A DNA stretch of 43,603 bases, from assembly GCA_027307325.1 (NCBI GenBank), contig DAHUXE010000193.1, positions 1-43,603 on the forward strand. Direction: 5' to 3'. Positions within the stretch are counted from its first letter, which is position 1. Every line of letters begins with the position of its first letter. Below are positions 1-8,848 of the stretch, piece after piece. Source of the stretch: Gammaproteobacteria bacterium (GTDB taxonomy: Bacteria > Pseudomonadota > Gammaproteobacteria > Steroidobacterales > Steroidobacteraceae). Both the position numbers and the translations under genes were made by a program. The notes below the pieces were generated by a model. That model worked only from the letters and a program-made list of their open reading frames with translations, searched no databases and was not told where the DNA came from.

Positions 1-11
1 GGTACCTTGAA

Positions 12-365
12 GGGGGCGACCGGTTTCGACGTGGGTCACGAACCTTCAGGGGCGTACCGAGGCGCAGTGCCCTCGTAAATAATGCTGCAACTCATAGTTG
101 CCAACGACGACAACTACGCTCTGGCTGCCTAACCGCAGCTGACCTCTGGACGGTTCGTGCCTGTGCGACCGGCTCAGGGGACGCGCTCACAGGATCGCGC
201 TCCGGCGTTGCGAGCAGGCCGGTGCGTTAAGAGTCACTGATCGCTGGCGTAGCGTCTTCCCTGCTCCTCGGGTAGCGCTGCGTGAGAACCAAAGAGAGAG
301 CTACGTGCGTAGATCCTGAAGTCTAGGGCTTACGGACGGGGGTTCGATTCCCCCCGCCTCCACCA
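12..365 (+). ncRNA. ssrA: Transfer-messenger RNA (tmRNA)
   Basis: tmRNA rescues ribosomes stalled on broken mRNAs and adds a degradation tag, working with SmpB. The 5' end GGGGGCG (12-18) pairs with CGCCTCC (355-361) to form the tRNA-like acceptor stem, with an encoded ACCA at 362-365. The conserved GGTTTCGACG follows the 5' stem, and the T-arm GGTTCGATTCC lies just before the 3' stem. The tag reading frame starts at the GCC resume codon at 100 and reads ANDDNYALAA, ending at TAA 130-132. The tag is of the gammaproteobacterial type. Only 11 bases precede the gene in this window, so its promoter is not visible. Confidence 0.97.
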
Positions 366-370
366 TCGGT

Positions 371-396
371 GGATCCCGGCCGCAAGGCCGGGATCC
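371..396 (+). terminator. Strong hairpin downstream of tmRNA
   Basis: A perfect 11-bp inverted repeat (GGATCCCGGCC / GGCCGGGATCC) closes a GCAA tetraloop of the stable GNRA class, starting 6 bases after the tmRNA 3' end. There is no T-run after it, so it may be a processing or protection hairpin, or a factor-assisted terminator, rather than a classical intrinsic terminator. Confidence 0.55.
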
Positions 397-402
397 GGCG
401 CG

Positions 403-582
403 ATCGGCACTGGTAGGGACGCGCGAAGTCTCTCTCAGGCAAAGTTCGATACTCATCGAACTCGGTCGCGTTGCGGGCTCCTACAGGGTCTCCCCGAGGG
501 CATGTTCGACGCCCATAGAACTTCGCCTTGTTAGAGCCTTCTGCAGGGCCCTCCGCCGATAAAGTTCGACGGTTATCGAACT
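403..582 (-). repeat. Tandem 60-bp repeat array, three units
   Basis: Three copies of a 60-bp unit lie head to tail between the tmRNA and the end of aguB. On the minus strand each unit begins with a 20-base core of the form AGTTCGAT-NNNN-ATCGAACT. The cores lie at 443-462, 503-522 and 563-582, so the period is exactly 60. The core at 443-462 is a perfect 8-4-8 inverted repeat; that at 563-582 has one mismatch (G-T type) and that at 503-522 is more degenerate. After the core comes a partly conserved stretch (TTTGCCTCGGGGAGACCC type). The same family recurs in the opposite orientation at 38266-38385. I do not recognise it as a named repeat family. Confidence 0.85.
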
Positions 583-617
583 CCACCAAAACGAGGCCTC
601 ACACGGCGGCTCCCAGG

Positions 618-1544
618 TCAGCCCTTGGCCACCCCGCCGTCGAGTGACGTCAGCGGCCCGTAGAGATCCGGCCGGCGGTCGCGGAACACGAACCAGTTGT
701 CGCGCAGCTCGCGCGTCGCCTCGAGATCGAACTCGTGCACGAGCACCGCGTCGCCCTCCTCCGGCGCCTCGGCGACTTTCGCACCCGTGGCATCCGCGAT
801 GAACGAGGAACCGTAGAAGCGGATGTAGAGCCCCTGCGGATCCTGCAGCGAGCGCTCGAGGCCGTAGCGGTTCGAGGCAATGAGCGGCGTCAGGTTCGCC
901 GCAGCATGTCCCTGCTGGGTGCGCTGCCAGTGCTCGCGCGAGTTCACCGGCACCGCCGGCGGCGGCTCGGACCCGATGGCGGTCGGGAAGAAGAACAGCT
1001 CCGCGCCCATGAGCGCCATGACGCGCGCGGTCTCCGGAAACCACTGATCCCAGCAGATGCCGACGCCGACGCGCGCAAAACGCGTGTTCCACACCCGAAA
1101 GCCGGTGTCGCCCGGGGAGAAGTAGTTCTTCTCCTGGTAGCCGGGGCCGTTGGGGATGTGGCTCTTGCGGTAGACGCCGAGACTGGTGCCGTCGGCATCC
1201 AGGATCGCGATGGAATTGAAGTATGCCGGCCCCGCGCGCTCGAAGAAGCTGACCGGGAGCACGACGCCGAGCTCGCGCGCGACGGCACTGAAGTGGCGCA
1301 CGGCGGGATCGTCCGCGATCGTATGCGCGAGGCCGAGGTGCCGTGCGTCCTGCTCGATGCAGAAATAGGGTGTCTCGAAGAGCTCCGGCAGCAGGATGAC
1401 CTGCGCCCCCGAAGCGGCGGCCCGACGCACCAGCTGCTCGGCGCGGGCGATGTTACCGCGCGTGTCCCAGTCGCAGGACATCTGCAGCGCCGCGACCGTC
1501 ACCGGCCGCGGCGGCTTGCGCAAATGCCCGGGTTCCATCGACAT
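618..1544 (-). CDS. aguB: N-carbamoylputrescine amidase
   Basis: Hydrolyses N-carbamoylputrescine to putrescine, CO2 and ammonia, the last step of the agmatine route to polyamines in the cytoplasm. The 308-residue protein has the complete nitrilase-superfamily triad: Glu54 in LLPELFE, Lys127 in YRKSHIPN and Cys164 in [12 protein letters not shown]. The [10 protein letters not shown] and FPTAIGSEP segments are typical of the AguB branch rather than of generic nitrilases. Start at ATG 1544, behind an AGGTGA ribosome site; a second ATG two codons later is also possible. The start lies inside the 3' end of mddA, so the two genes are probably co-transcribed. The agmatine deiminase (aguA) that would make the substrate is not in this window. 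Confidence 0.88.
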   Translation of the reverse strand: MSMEPGHLRKPPRPVTVAALQMSCDWDTRGNIARAEQLVRRAAASGAQVILLPELFETPYFCIEQDARHLGLAHTIADDPAVRHFSAVARELGVVLPVSFFERAGPAYFNSIAILDADGTSLGVYRKSHIPNGPGYQEKNYFSPGDTGFRVWNTRFARVGVGICWDQWFPETARVMALMGAELFFFPTAIGSEPPPAVPVNSREHWQRTQQGHAAANLTPLIASNRYGLERSLQDPQGLYIRFYGSSFIADATGAKVAEAPEEGDAVLVHEFDLEATRELRDNWFVFRDRRPDLYGPLTSLDGGVAKG

Positions 1545-2332
1545 CGCTCACCTGCCACTACGCCGAGGGACGCAGGTGGCAATTCTACTAGCTTGGCCCC
1601 GCCTCGCCTCTTCGTGAACGGCACCAGCATCGGCGTGCGCTCCTGGTATTTCCGGTAGGCATCGCCATGGAAGCCGATGAGATCGCGCTCCTCCAGCTGG
1701 ATCGCGACCAGGATGTAGCCCGTCGTCGCAATCGCGAACAGCAGATGCCCCTGCGTCATCCTCGGCGTCGCCCAGAAGGCGAACAGGAAGCCGAGGTAGA
1801 GCGGGTGGCGCACGAGTCTGTACAGGAACGGAACCACGAAGTGCGGGTACTCGTACTCGACGCCGCGCAGATGGCGGGTCACCTGCTTCAGCCCGAAGAG
1901 GTCGAAGTGGTCGATGAGGAAGGTGCACAGCAGCACCGTAAGCCAGCCGAGGACCGAGAGCGCCACGAGGATCGTGGCGAGCGTGCCGCTGCCCGCGTCC
2001 CAGACGACTCCCGTCATCGGCCGCCACTGCCACATCAGGAGGACGAGGCACGCGCTCGCGAGCAGCACATAGGTGGTGCGCTCGATCGGCCGCGGTATGA
2101 CCTGGGTCCAGGCCCGCTTGAACCACTGCCGCGCCATCACGCTGTGCTGGATGGCGAAGAGCCCGAGCAGCAGCGCATCGATGACGAGCGCGTCCACCGA
2201 GAACCCTCCCTGGCCGGTGTCGATCGCCTTCGGCACGTAGAAGTTCTCCACGAAGCCGATCGCATAAAGAAAGGTGGCCAGAAAGACACCGTAGACCACG
2301 ATGCCGTAGACGAACGCCAGCAGCTTGCCCAT
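1499..2332 (-). CDS. mddA: Methanethiol S-methyltransferase (MddA/NnrU-type membrane protein)
   Basis: Expected to transfer a methyl group from S-adenosylmethionine to methanethiol, giving dimethyl sulfide. The 277-residue protein has about five to six hydrophobic segments and begins with the MddA-like [17 protein letters not shown]. The C-terminal part carries the isoprenylcysteine-methyltransferase-type signature: RHPLYLGF (around residue 178), a LEERDL segment (about 216), then [14 protein letters not shown]. The last 30 or so residues are polar, not typical of the family, and the gene runs 46 bases into aguB, which suggests a lost original stop codon. The family assignment is confident. 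The methanethiol specificity rests on overall resemblance and is inferred. Confidence 0.72.
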   Translation of the reverse strand: MGKLLAFVYGIVVYGVFLATFLYAIGFVENFYVPKAIDTGQGGFSVDALVIDALLLGLFAIQHSVMARQWFKRAWTQVIPRPIERTTYVLLASACLVLLMWQWRPMTGVVWDAGSGTLATILVALSVLGWLTVLLCTFLIDHFDLFGLKQVTRHLRGVEYEYPHFVVPFLYRLVRHPLYLGFLFAFWATPRMTQGHLLFAIATTGYILVAIQLEERDLIGFHGDAYRKYQERTPMLVPFTKRRGGAKLVELPPASLGVVAGERCRWNPGICASRRGR

Positions 2333-2460
2333 GCAATCCCCCTCGCCCGCTGACTGGCGGGCCCCTTTGTTCTTCGGTCTTCTTCTTACGAAAAGTAACG
2401 GGCGTGCGCCAGTCTAAGCTTCGCCGACGCCCGGAAGCCACAGGCCGCGCGGCGCCAGAC

Positions 2461-3423
2461 TCAAGCTCGGACTTTGCGGTTCGCCAGCGACTCGTTGACC
2501 TGCGCGGTAATGCGCATCGCGGTCTCGAGAGCCGTGAGTCCGGCCTCGCCCGGCACCACCGGCGGCCGGCCGCTGCGGATGCAGTCGAGAAAGGAGTCGA
2601 TCTCGGCCTTGAGCGCGTCTCCCTGCTCGAGGCTCTGTTCCTCGATGCTGACCGGCAGCTCCCCGGGTGTCCCGCCCGGAGCGCGCTTGCGGATGTGGGT
2701 GACGATCTTCTGCTGCAGATCGAGCGAGAGATAGGCGTCGTCCTCGAAGATGCGGAGCTTGCGCTCGGTCTTCAGACTCACGCGCGAGGCGGTGGCATTG
2801 GCGACACAGCCGTTTTCGAAGCGGATGCGGGCGTTGGCGATGTCGATCTCGTCCGAGAACACCGGAGTGCCGATCGCATCGATCGTGCTGACGGGCGCGC
2901 CGACGATCGTCTGCACGATGTCGATGTCGTGGATCATGAGGTCGAGGACCACGTTCACGTCGGTGCCGCGCTCGCGATACGGCGCGAGCCGATGACACTC
3001 GACGAAGCGCGGCGCGGTGAGGTAAGGCATGGCGGCGAGAATCGCCGCGTTGAAGCGCTCGAGATGCCCCACCTGGAGGATGCGGCGGGCGCGTGCGGCG
3101 AGCGCGATGAGCTCGCGCGCCTGGGCTCCACTCTCGGTGATCGGCTTCTCGACCAGCACGTGCGCGCCGCGCTCAAGAAAATCACGCGCGATGGCGAAAT
3201 GCGCCGGCGTCGGGGTCACGACGCTCACCGCATCGACCGCGCCGAGGAGCTCCTGGTACTCGGCCAGCGGGCGGGTCTGCAGCTCCGCCGCGAGCTGTTC
3301 GCGGGCGTCCGGCCGCGGATCGACGACCGCCACGAGCTCGCAGCCTTGCGCCTGTGCGTACTTCTGGGCGTGGAATCTGCCGAGGTAGCCGACCCCGATG
3401 ACGGCGGCTCTGATTTTCCGCAT
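2461..3423 (-). CDS. Gfo/Idh/MocA family NAD(P)-dependent oxidoreductase
   Basis: A 320-residue sugar-type dehydrogenase. Near the N-terminus is the Rossmann nucleotide motif GVGYLGRFHAQ. About residues 97-100 carry EKPI, the Lys-Pro signature of this family, and MIHDIDI around residue 165 supplies the usual catalytic-region Asp/His pair. The second half is the alpha/beta substrate domain. The sequence somewhat resembles UDP-N-acetylglucosamine 3-dehydrogenases of the GnnA kind, but no GnnB-like aminotransferase or lpx gene lies nearby, so the substrate is open. I chose ATG 3423 (MRKIRAAVIGVG) because upstream codons read through the divergent gene's start region and do not look like protein. 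Confidence 0.82.
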   Translation of the reverse strand: MRKIRAAVIGVGYLGRFHAQKYAQAQGCELVAVVDPRPDAREQLAAELQTRPLAEYQELLGAVDAVSVVTPTPAHFAIARDFLERGAHVLVEKPITESGAQARELIALAARARRILQVGHLERFNAAILAAMPYLTAPRFVECHRLAPYRERGTDVNVVLDLMIHDIDIVQTIVGAPVSTIDAIGTPVFSDEIDIANARIRFENGCVANATASRVSLKTERKLRIFEDDAYLSLDLQQKIVTHIRKRAPGGTPGELPVSIEEQSLEQGDALKAEIDSFLDCIRSGRPPVVPGEAGLTALETAMRITAQVNESLANRKVRA

Positions 3424-3447
3424 GAGAACGCTATTATGCCCGCGCCC

Positions 3448-3789
3448 ATGGTAACCACGCCCATCGAGCACCTCGCCCGCGCCAGGCAGTCATTCATCGG
3501 GCTCTCCCGGGCGCGGCGTGAGCTGATCGTCGCCGGGCTGGCCTTCGCAGTGGGCCTGCTCGCGATGCCGTTCCTCATCTGGGTCGGCGGCAATCGGGTC
3601 CTCGGCCCCTACACCCACGGCGACAATCCCAAGGGCGGGCCCTGGGCGTTGTTCGCAGATTATGTCGTGGGCCTCGCCCACGGCTCGGCGGTCTTCTGGG
3701 TCGTGGCCCTCGGCCCGCTGGCGCTGCTGACGCTCATCCGGGGCTTCTTCGCCCTGCTGCGTCTGGTACCCCCCCTGCGCCGCTATTGA
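3448..3789 (+). CDS. Small two-span membrane protein of unknown function
   Basis: 113 residues starting MVTTPIEHLARARQSF; an in-frame ATG at 3436 is the alternative start. There are two clear hydrophobic segments, roughly residues 30-50 (LIVAGLAFAVGLLAMPFLIWVGG) and 75-100 (SAVFWVVALGPLALLTLIRGFFALL). Between them is a polar loop rich in Gly and Pro with YTHGDNPKGGP. The gene is transcribed away from the oxidoreductase gene with about 24 bases between starts. Its TGA stop overlaps the end of the convergent small membrane protein gene. I do not recognise the family. Confidence 0.7.
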   Translation: MVTTPIEHLARARQSFIGLSRARRELIVAGLAFAVGLLAMPFLIWVGGNRVLGPYTHGDNPKGGPWALFADYVVGLAHGSAVFWVVALGPLALLTLIRGFFALLRLVPPLRRY

Positions 3790-4070
3790 GGCCAGTAGAG
3801 CCACAGCACGAGGCCGAAGACGGCCAGGGTCGCTCCATGGGCCCCCCCGCGCCAGCGCCGCTCGCGCAGCTGCCCATAGAAGCTCGCACCCGAGGCGGCG
3901 GCGAACAGGGTGAAGACCAGGATGGCGCGCACCAGGTGGGCGTGCTCGGGGGCGAAGCGCTGCTCGTCCTCGGGGAGCAGCAGGATGACTATCCAGGTCA
4001 TGATCAGGCCGGCCGCCAGGGCCACGGCCGACCCCGCCAGAATCGCCAGCAGCGCTGTTAAAGGCTTCAT
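3783..4070 (-). CDS. Small three-span membrane protein of unknown function
   Basis: 95 residues from ATG 4070 (MKPLTALLAILAG); an upstream ATG at 4082 adds four residues. There are hydrophobic stretches at about 4-32 and 45-65 and a short one at the C-terminus, where the protein ends LVLWLYWPQ. A charged loop EDEQRFAPEHAHLVR separates the first two. The gene ends at TAG in a seven-base overlap with the stop of the convergent gene at 3789. No catalytic motif is visible and I cannot assign a function. Confidence 0.65.
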   Translation of the reverse strand: MKPLTALLAILAGSAVALAAGLIMTWIVILLLPEDEQRFAPEHAHLVRAILVFTLFAAASGASFYGQLRERRWRGGAHGATLAVFGLVLWLYWPQ

Positions 4071-4153
4071 GCTTGTGAGCACCGCACTTGCTAAAGGCGA
4101 ACGGTACGCTCTAGCCTAGCTCTAAGATTTTACCGAAGCTGTGAGCCGACCCG

Positions 4154-6271
4154 ATGACCGAATCCCTGCACCGTTCCTCCGGCTGGATAACCGCATGCCT
4201 GGTGGCGCTGGCGGCGCTCGCGCTCGCCGGCTCCGCGCAGGCCCCCGCCAGCCCCTCGCTCCTGCCGCCCGGGGCGATCGCGCCGACCGACGCGCAGCGC
4301 GCCACCGCGCGCAAGATCGGCCGCATCCTCGAGGAGGCGCACTACAGCCATGCGCCGATCGACCACCGGATGTCGGACATCGTGTTCCAGCGCTACCTCG
4401 AGTTCCTCGATCCGCAGAGGAGCTACCTGCTCGCCTCCGACGTCAACGAGTTCTCCGCCTACCGCTACCAGTTCGACGACATGATCCGCACCGGGAGCGT
4501 CGACCCGGCTTACCTCATGTTCGCGCGCTTCCAGCAGCGCAATCGCGAGCGCATGCAGTACGCGCTTTCGCTGCTCAAGACCGAGCCGGACTGGAACGTG
4601 GACGAGTCGTACGAGTTCGAGCGCACCCACGGGCCCTGGCCGGCCGATCAGGCGCAGATCGATGACCTGTGGAGGCGGCGCGTCAAGAACGACGCGCTGT
4701 CGCTGCTCCTCACCGGCAAGCAGTGGCCGGAAGCCGCCGACATCCTGCGCAAGCGCTACGAGCGGGTGCTGAAGCGCATCGACCAGGTGACGAGCGAGGA
4801 CGTATTCGAAAACCTGATGAACGCCTACGCCCGCGCCTTCGACCCGCACTCGAGCTACTTCTCGCCGCGCAGCTCCGAGGAGTACCGCATCCAGATGAGC
4901 CTCAACTACGACGGCATCGGCGCCTCGCTCCAGGTCGTCGACGACTACGTCACCATCATGAACATCATCGACGGCGGCCCCGCGGCGGCCGCCGGCACGC
5001 TCAAGACCAGCGATCGCATCACTGGTGTCGGCCAGGGCCACGATGGAGCGCTCACCGACGTCATCGGTTGGCGGCTGGATGACGTCGTGCAGCTGATCCG
5101 CGGCAAGGCAGGCACGAGCGTGCGGCTACAGGTCCTGCCCGGGGGCGCGGCTCCCGGCAGCCCCGAGAAGGTGCTCGAGTTCGTCCGCAACAAGATCACG
5201 CTCGAGGCGCAGGCCGCCCACAAGGAGGTGAAGACCGTGGCGCGCAACGGCCGCACCTACCGCATCGGCGTCATCACGGTGCCCGGCTTCTACCAGGACA
5301 TCGCCGCGCAGAATGCCGGCGACGAGAACTACCGCAGCACGACGCGCGACGTGGCGCGACTGCTGCGCGAGCTGAAGAGCGAGAACATCGAGGGTCTGGT
5401 GCTCGATCTGCGCGGTGACGGCGGCGGCTACCTGCCGGAGGCCACCGCCCTGACCGGCCTGTTCATCAATCACGGGCCGGTGGTACAGCTGCGCGACACC
5501 TCCGGGCGGCTCTAGGTGCTCGACGACCCGGAGACCGCTCCCGCCTACGACGGTCCGCTTGCCGTGCTGGTCGACCGCATGAGCGCCTCGGCCTCGGAGA
5601 TCTTCGCGGGCGCGATCCAGGACTATCACCGCGGCCTGATCAACGGTCAGACCACCTTCGGCAAAGGCACCGTGCAGAATCTCGTGCCTCTCGATCGCTG
5701 GTCGAAGGAGCCCGTGAACGGCCAGCTGACCGTGACGATCGGCAAGTTCTACCGCGTGACCGGCGAGAGCACCCAGCATCGCGGCGTCGAGCCCGACATT
5801 CCGCTCGCCTCGGTGCTCGACACCAAGGAAGTCGGCGAGAGCGCACTCGAGTCCTCGCTCCCGTGGGACCGCATTGCCGGCGTGCCCTTCAAGACCAGCG
5901 CCGTGGCGGCGACCGAGCCGCCGGTGGCGCTGCTCGCCTCCGCCGAGGATGCGCGCGCGCAGCACGACCCCGATTACCGCTGGCTGGTCTCCGACATCGC
6001 CGCCATCGACAACCTGCGCGAGCAGCACAGCGTGTCGCTGAATCTCAAGGTGCGGCGCGAAGAGCGCGCGCGCGCGGACAAGGAGCGGCTCGAGCGTGAG
6101 AACAACCGCCGCGTCGCCAAGAACCTGCCGCCGCTCAAGACGGTCGCCGAGCTCGACAAGGCCAAGGACAGCCAGCCCGACGTCATGCTCGACCAGGCCG
6201 CGCAGATCATGACCGACGTGGTCACCGGCGTGCGCACGACGCCGGCGCAGAAGACCGCGCGCGCCGGGTAA
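4154..6271 (+). CDS. prc: Tail-specific periplasmic protease Prc, broken by an in-frame TAG
   Basis: Prc/Tsp degrades periplasmic and SsrA-tagged proteins from their C-terminus. The reading frame would encode 705 residues, close to the usual 680-720, but codon 454 is TAG (5513-5515). The first half (4154-5515) has a signal peptide, the Tsp N-terminal helical domain and a PDZ domain (about residues 255-335, YDGIGASLQ and following). The second half (from 5516) holds the catalytic part: VDRMSASASEIFAGAIQDYHRG with the nucleophile-bearing SASASE, then TFGKGTVQ with the catalytic lysine. The frame is otherwise intact, with no frameshift. Relatives usually have Glu, Gln or Lys here, so CTC-GAG or CTC-CAG may have become CTC-TAG. 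If the stop is real, the first product is inactive. A GTG directly after the TAG could allow re-initiation. Confidence 0.88.
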
Positions 6272-6274
6272 CGA

Positions 6275-7315
6275 CTACCGCAGCAGGACCCGAAACAGGT
6301 CCCAGGTGTCCTCGGCGAGCACGTTGGGCACGTGCGGGTCGGCGCTCTCCGGCGTCGCCGCGATCGAATCAGTGGTCGGACAGGTGTCGGCCGGGCTGCG
6401 ATAGCTCGCCCGGGGCTGGAGCTGCTCGGTCTGCGCGCGGATCTCATCGGCGAGCACATCGCGGTTCGCAAGCAAACGCTGGGCGCGGCTGATCTGCGCC
6501 ATCAGCAGCACACACTCCTTGGGAGTCCCGTAGACGTCGGCCGCCGCGCGCCGTGAAGTAGCCTCGCGCGCCATCTGCAGCAGCGGCTTCTCTATTACCT
6601 TCAGGCGCCGGCACAGCACCCCGGCGTAGGCAATCGCCGCGAGATTGATGGCGCGGCGCGCATCGAGCGACAGCCCCGGAAACTCGGGCAGCGGCTCCAT
6701 ATTGATCCCCTCGAGCTGCGCCTCGCACTCGGCAAGCGAGGCGTTCGCGGCGGCTGCGGCCGCCTGGGCGCCGTGGACGCGCCGCTCGAGGGCGCGGCGC
6801 CTGAAGTAGTGCCAGAAGCGCCCGAGCGAGCGGTGTTCGCTCTCGAGCTGCGTCACCAGGCCCGAGGCTTCGCCGCTCAGCGCGCGCGCCATGCCCACCT
6901 GGCCCTCGGCCGTCTGCCGGCGCGCGAACTGCTGGCGGTTGTGGAGCGCAAGATGCGCCTTGCGCTCGCGCTCATCCTGCTGCCGCGCCAGGTCCGTGAC
7001 CAGCTGGCCGACGAGCTCACGCCCGTTCTGCCACAGGCGTCGCAACTGATAGAACGCGAGCGTCGCGTAGGCGGTCTCGTTGGTGCTGAGCCGTCCCTCG
7101 AGCTCGTTCAGCATGTCCTGAACGCGCTGCGTGGCTGCTTCCTGCTGCTTGACGAGGTCCTTGAGGCGGTAGCTTTCTTCCTGCAGCCCGCCGTAGGCCT
7201 TCTTGAGCTCCGCGCGGTTGCGGAACAGCTCGATCACCCGGTGCTCGGGATCGGCGGCGGCGCCGTCGGGGCGCAGGTTGAGCTTGAGGAATCCGAGTTG
7301 CCGCAAAGCGTTCAT
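6275..7315 (-). CDS. Coiled-coil protein of unknown function
   Basis: 346 residues, soluble, rich in Glu, Gln, Arg and Ala. Heptad-like helices run through about residues 30-85 (RNRAELKKAYGGLQEESYRLKD region) and 105-215, followed by a more globular helical part containing LSLDARRAINLAAIAYAGVLCRRL and a low-complexity tail with many Pro, Thr and Ser. No enzyme motif or membrane span is seen. The gene follows the DUF1249 gene by 28 bases on the same strand, so they are probably one operon, and its stop converges on the end of prc with 3 bases between. I do not recognise the family. Confidence 0.7.
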   Translation of the reverse strand: MNALRQLGFLKLNLRPDGAAADPEHRVIELFRNRAELKKAYGGLQEESYRLKDLVKQQEAATQRVQDMLNELEGRLSTNETAYATLAFYQLRRLWQNGRELVGQLVTDLARQQDERERKAHLALHNRQQFARRQTAEGQVGMARALSGEASGLVTQLESEHRSLGRFWHYFRRRALERRVHGAQAAAAAANASLAECEAQLEGINMEPLPEFPGLSLDARRAINLAAIAYAGVLCRRLKVIEKPLLQMAREATSRRAAADVYGTPKECVLLMAQISRAQRLLANRDVLADEIRAQTEQLQPRASYRSPADTCPTTDSIAATPESADPHVPNVLAEDTWDLFRVLLR

Positions 7316-7343
7316 GAGAAATTGGGCGGGCGACCGCCCCTTC

Positions 7344-7823
7344 TCATGCGCCGGCGACGAGCCTTGTGCGGGATGAGAAGCGATGACCTCGCTCCACGCA
7401 GTATTCCAGCCACTTGTTTAACATCATGTTGCGTGCCCAGCGCTGATCCAGTTCACGCTCCGCACGGCTGCGCAGCGCTTTGAGCAGCGGCTGCGTGTGA
7501 ACCGCGGCCCATTGCTGAGCCTCGACCAGATGGGCGTCGTGGTAGATGCGCAGCCGCATGTCGGGGTAGCGGCTGCCGCCCCCGGCCGCAGGCAAGAGAT
7601 AACTGAGCGCCACGGTACTCGTATAGGGCGAGCGTTCGGTCACGGTGAGAAGGAGATCACAGTCCCCGGCTACCGTGGAGCGGTGACCGCCCGCGAGCGC
7701 GGCCAGGCTCCCCGCAAGCCACCCCAGGCGGATGAAGTTGCTCTCGTAGAGCCCCATCAGCGCGACGAAGCTGCGCGGCCGGGCGCGCCAGGAAACGCGA
7801 GTCAGTGTGTCGTTTGCGAGCAC
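7344..7823 (-). CDS. DUF1249 family protein (YqiB-like)
   Basis: About 159 residues. It matches the E. coli YqiB pattern across its length: an early LYESNFIRL segment (YqiB has MRLCEMNF), then ERSPYTSTV, the hallmark MRLRIYHDAHLVEA, and a C-terminal NKWLEYCVERGH. The biochemical function of the family is not established; in enterobacteria it sits beside cpdA, but no cpdA is visible here. I chose the GTG at 7823 (VLANDTL) because the conserved part starts about 15 residues later and sequence further upstream looks non-coding. An ATG at about residue 23 (MGLYESNF) would cut into the conserved region. Confidence 0.78.
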   Translation of the reverse strand: MLANDTLTRVSWRARPRSFVALMGLYESNFIRLGWLAGSLAALAGGHRSTVAGDCDLLLTVTERSPYTSTVALSYLLPAAGGGSRYPDMRLRIYHDAHLVEAQQWAAVHTQPLLKALRSRAERELDQRWARNMMLNKWLEYCVERGHRFSSRTRLVAGA

Positions 7824-7936
7824 GTGCCGACTATAACGCTTAAGGCTCGCTGCGCAAGCCGACGAGTGCGCGTTTTGTCGCCGGTGCGCCGCCTGCGTCG
7901 CTTGCAAGTTTCGTGCGACCCAGCGGTCGGTGCAAC

Positions 7937-8758
7937 TTAGGGCCGCAGACGCCGCTCGATTCCGGTAGTGTTGAGAATCCGGCTGGCGATTTCCTCGATC
8001 GAGCACTCGGTGGTTTCGAGCGAGGGAATCGCGTAGCGCGCGTAGAGCGCCTCGGCCGCGCGCAGCTCGTACTGCACCTGCGCCCGCGAGGCGTAGCGGC
8101 TCTCGGGGCGGCGCTCGGCGCGGATCTGCTGCAGCCGTTCCGGCCTGATGGTGAGCGCGTAGAGCTTCGAGCGGTAGGGCTCGAGCCGCGCGGGCAGCTT
8201 GCCGCTCTCGAGATCATCCTCGTTGAGCGGATAGTTGGCCGCGAACACCCCGTATTGCAGCGCCATGTACACGCAGGTCGGCGTCTTGCCAACCCGCGAC
8301 ACTCCGATCAGCACCACGTCCGCGTGCCCGTAGTCGCCGCCGGTGCCGTCGTCGTTGACGAGCGCGAAGTTGGTGGCGTTGATGCGCGTGGTGTAAGTGG
8401 CGAGATCGGCGATGCCGTGCGCGCGGCCGGCACGATGCGTGGAGCGCATGGCGAGCTCGCGCTCGAGCGGACCGACGAAGGCGGCGAAGAAATCGAGGAA
8501 CAGCCCGTTGGCGCCCGCGACGATGTCGCGCAGGTCGTCCTGCACCAGCGTGCTGAACACGATCGGCCGCAGCCCCTCGTCTTCGGCCGTGCGGTTGACG
8601 CGCCGGACTACCTCCTGCGCCTTGTCAACGCTCGATACAAATGGCAAAGTCACCGCCCGAAATTCCACCCCCTCGAACTGGGTCATGAGACTGTGGCCCA
8701 TCGTTTCGGCGGTCACGCCGGTCTGGTCCGAGACGAAGAAGATGGTTCTACGGCTCAT
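7937..8758 (-). CDS. ppsR: Phosphoenolpyruvate synthase regulatory protein (kinase/pyrophosphorylase)
   Basis: PpsR switches PEP synthase off by ADP-dependent phosphorylation of a threonine next to its catalytic histidine, and on again by phosphate-dependent removal. The 273-residue protein starts [22 protein letters not shown], typical of the family, and has the P-loop-like [11 protein letters not shown] around residue 150, followed by [10 protein letters not shown]. The length equals the usual 270-280. It is divergent from ppsA with 90 bases between starts, the standard arrangement in gammaproteobacteria. It ends at TAA. Confidence 0.95.
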   Translation of the reverse strand: MSRRTIFFVSDQTGVTAETMGHSLMTQFEGVEFRAVTLPFVSSVDKAQEVVRRVNRTAEDEGLRPIVFSTLVQDDLRDIVAGANGLFLDFFAAFVGPLERELAMRSTHRAGRAHGIADLATYTTRINATNFALVNDDGTGGDYGHADVVLIGVSRVGKTPTCVYMALQYGVFAANYPLNEDDLESGKLPARLEPYRSKLYALTIRPERLQQIRAERRPESRYASRAQVQYELRAAEALYARYAIPSLETTECSIEEIASRILNTTGIERRLRP

Positions 8759-8848
8759 GGCTCGGCTCGGGCTGATACGCGGCGCGTGCGACGCCCGACA
8801 AGTGTTTCACCGCCCGCGCAGCGGAGCAAGCGTCGCGGAGGAGCCCGC

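Noticed and set aside
403-582. CRISPR array
   Set aside because: The 20-base cores are imperfect palindromes and the 40-base intervals are related to each other rather than unique spacers; only 2-3 units occur and no cas genes are present.
323-589. Small protein gene on the minus strand across the tmRNA 3' end and repeat array
   Set aside because: It overlaps the tmRNA T-arm and has no ribosome site; the periodic peptide is explained by the 60-bp DNA repeat, although the repeated frame is recorded as a finding.
2404-3447. Long N-terminal extension of the small membrane protein at 3448-3789
   Set aside because: The extension is antisense to the Gfo/Idh/MocA gene and has the composition of a high-GC shadow frame.
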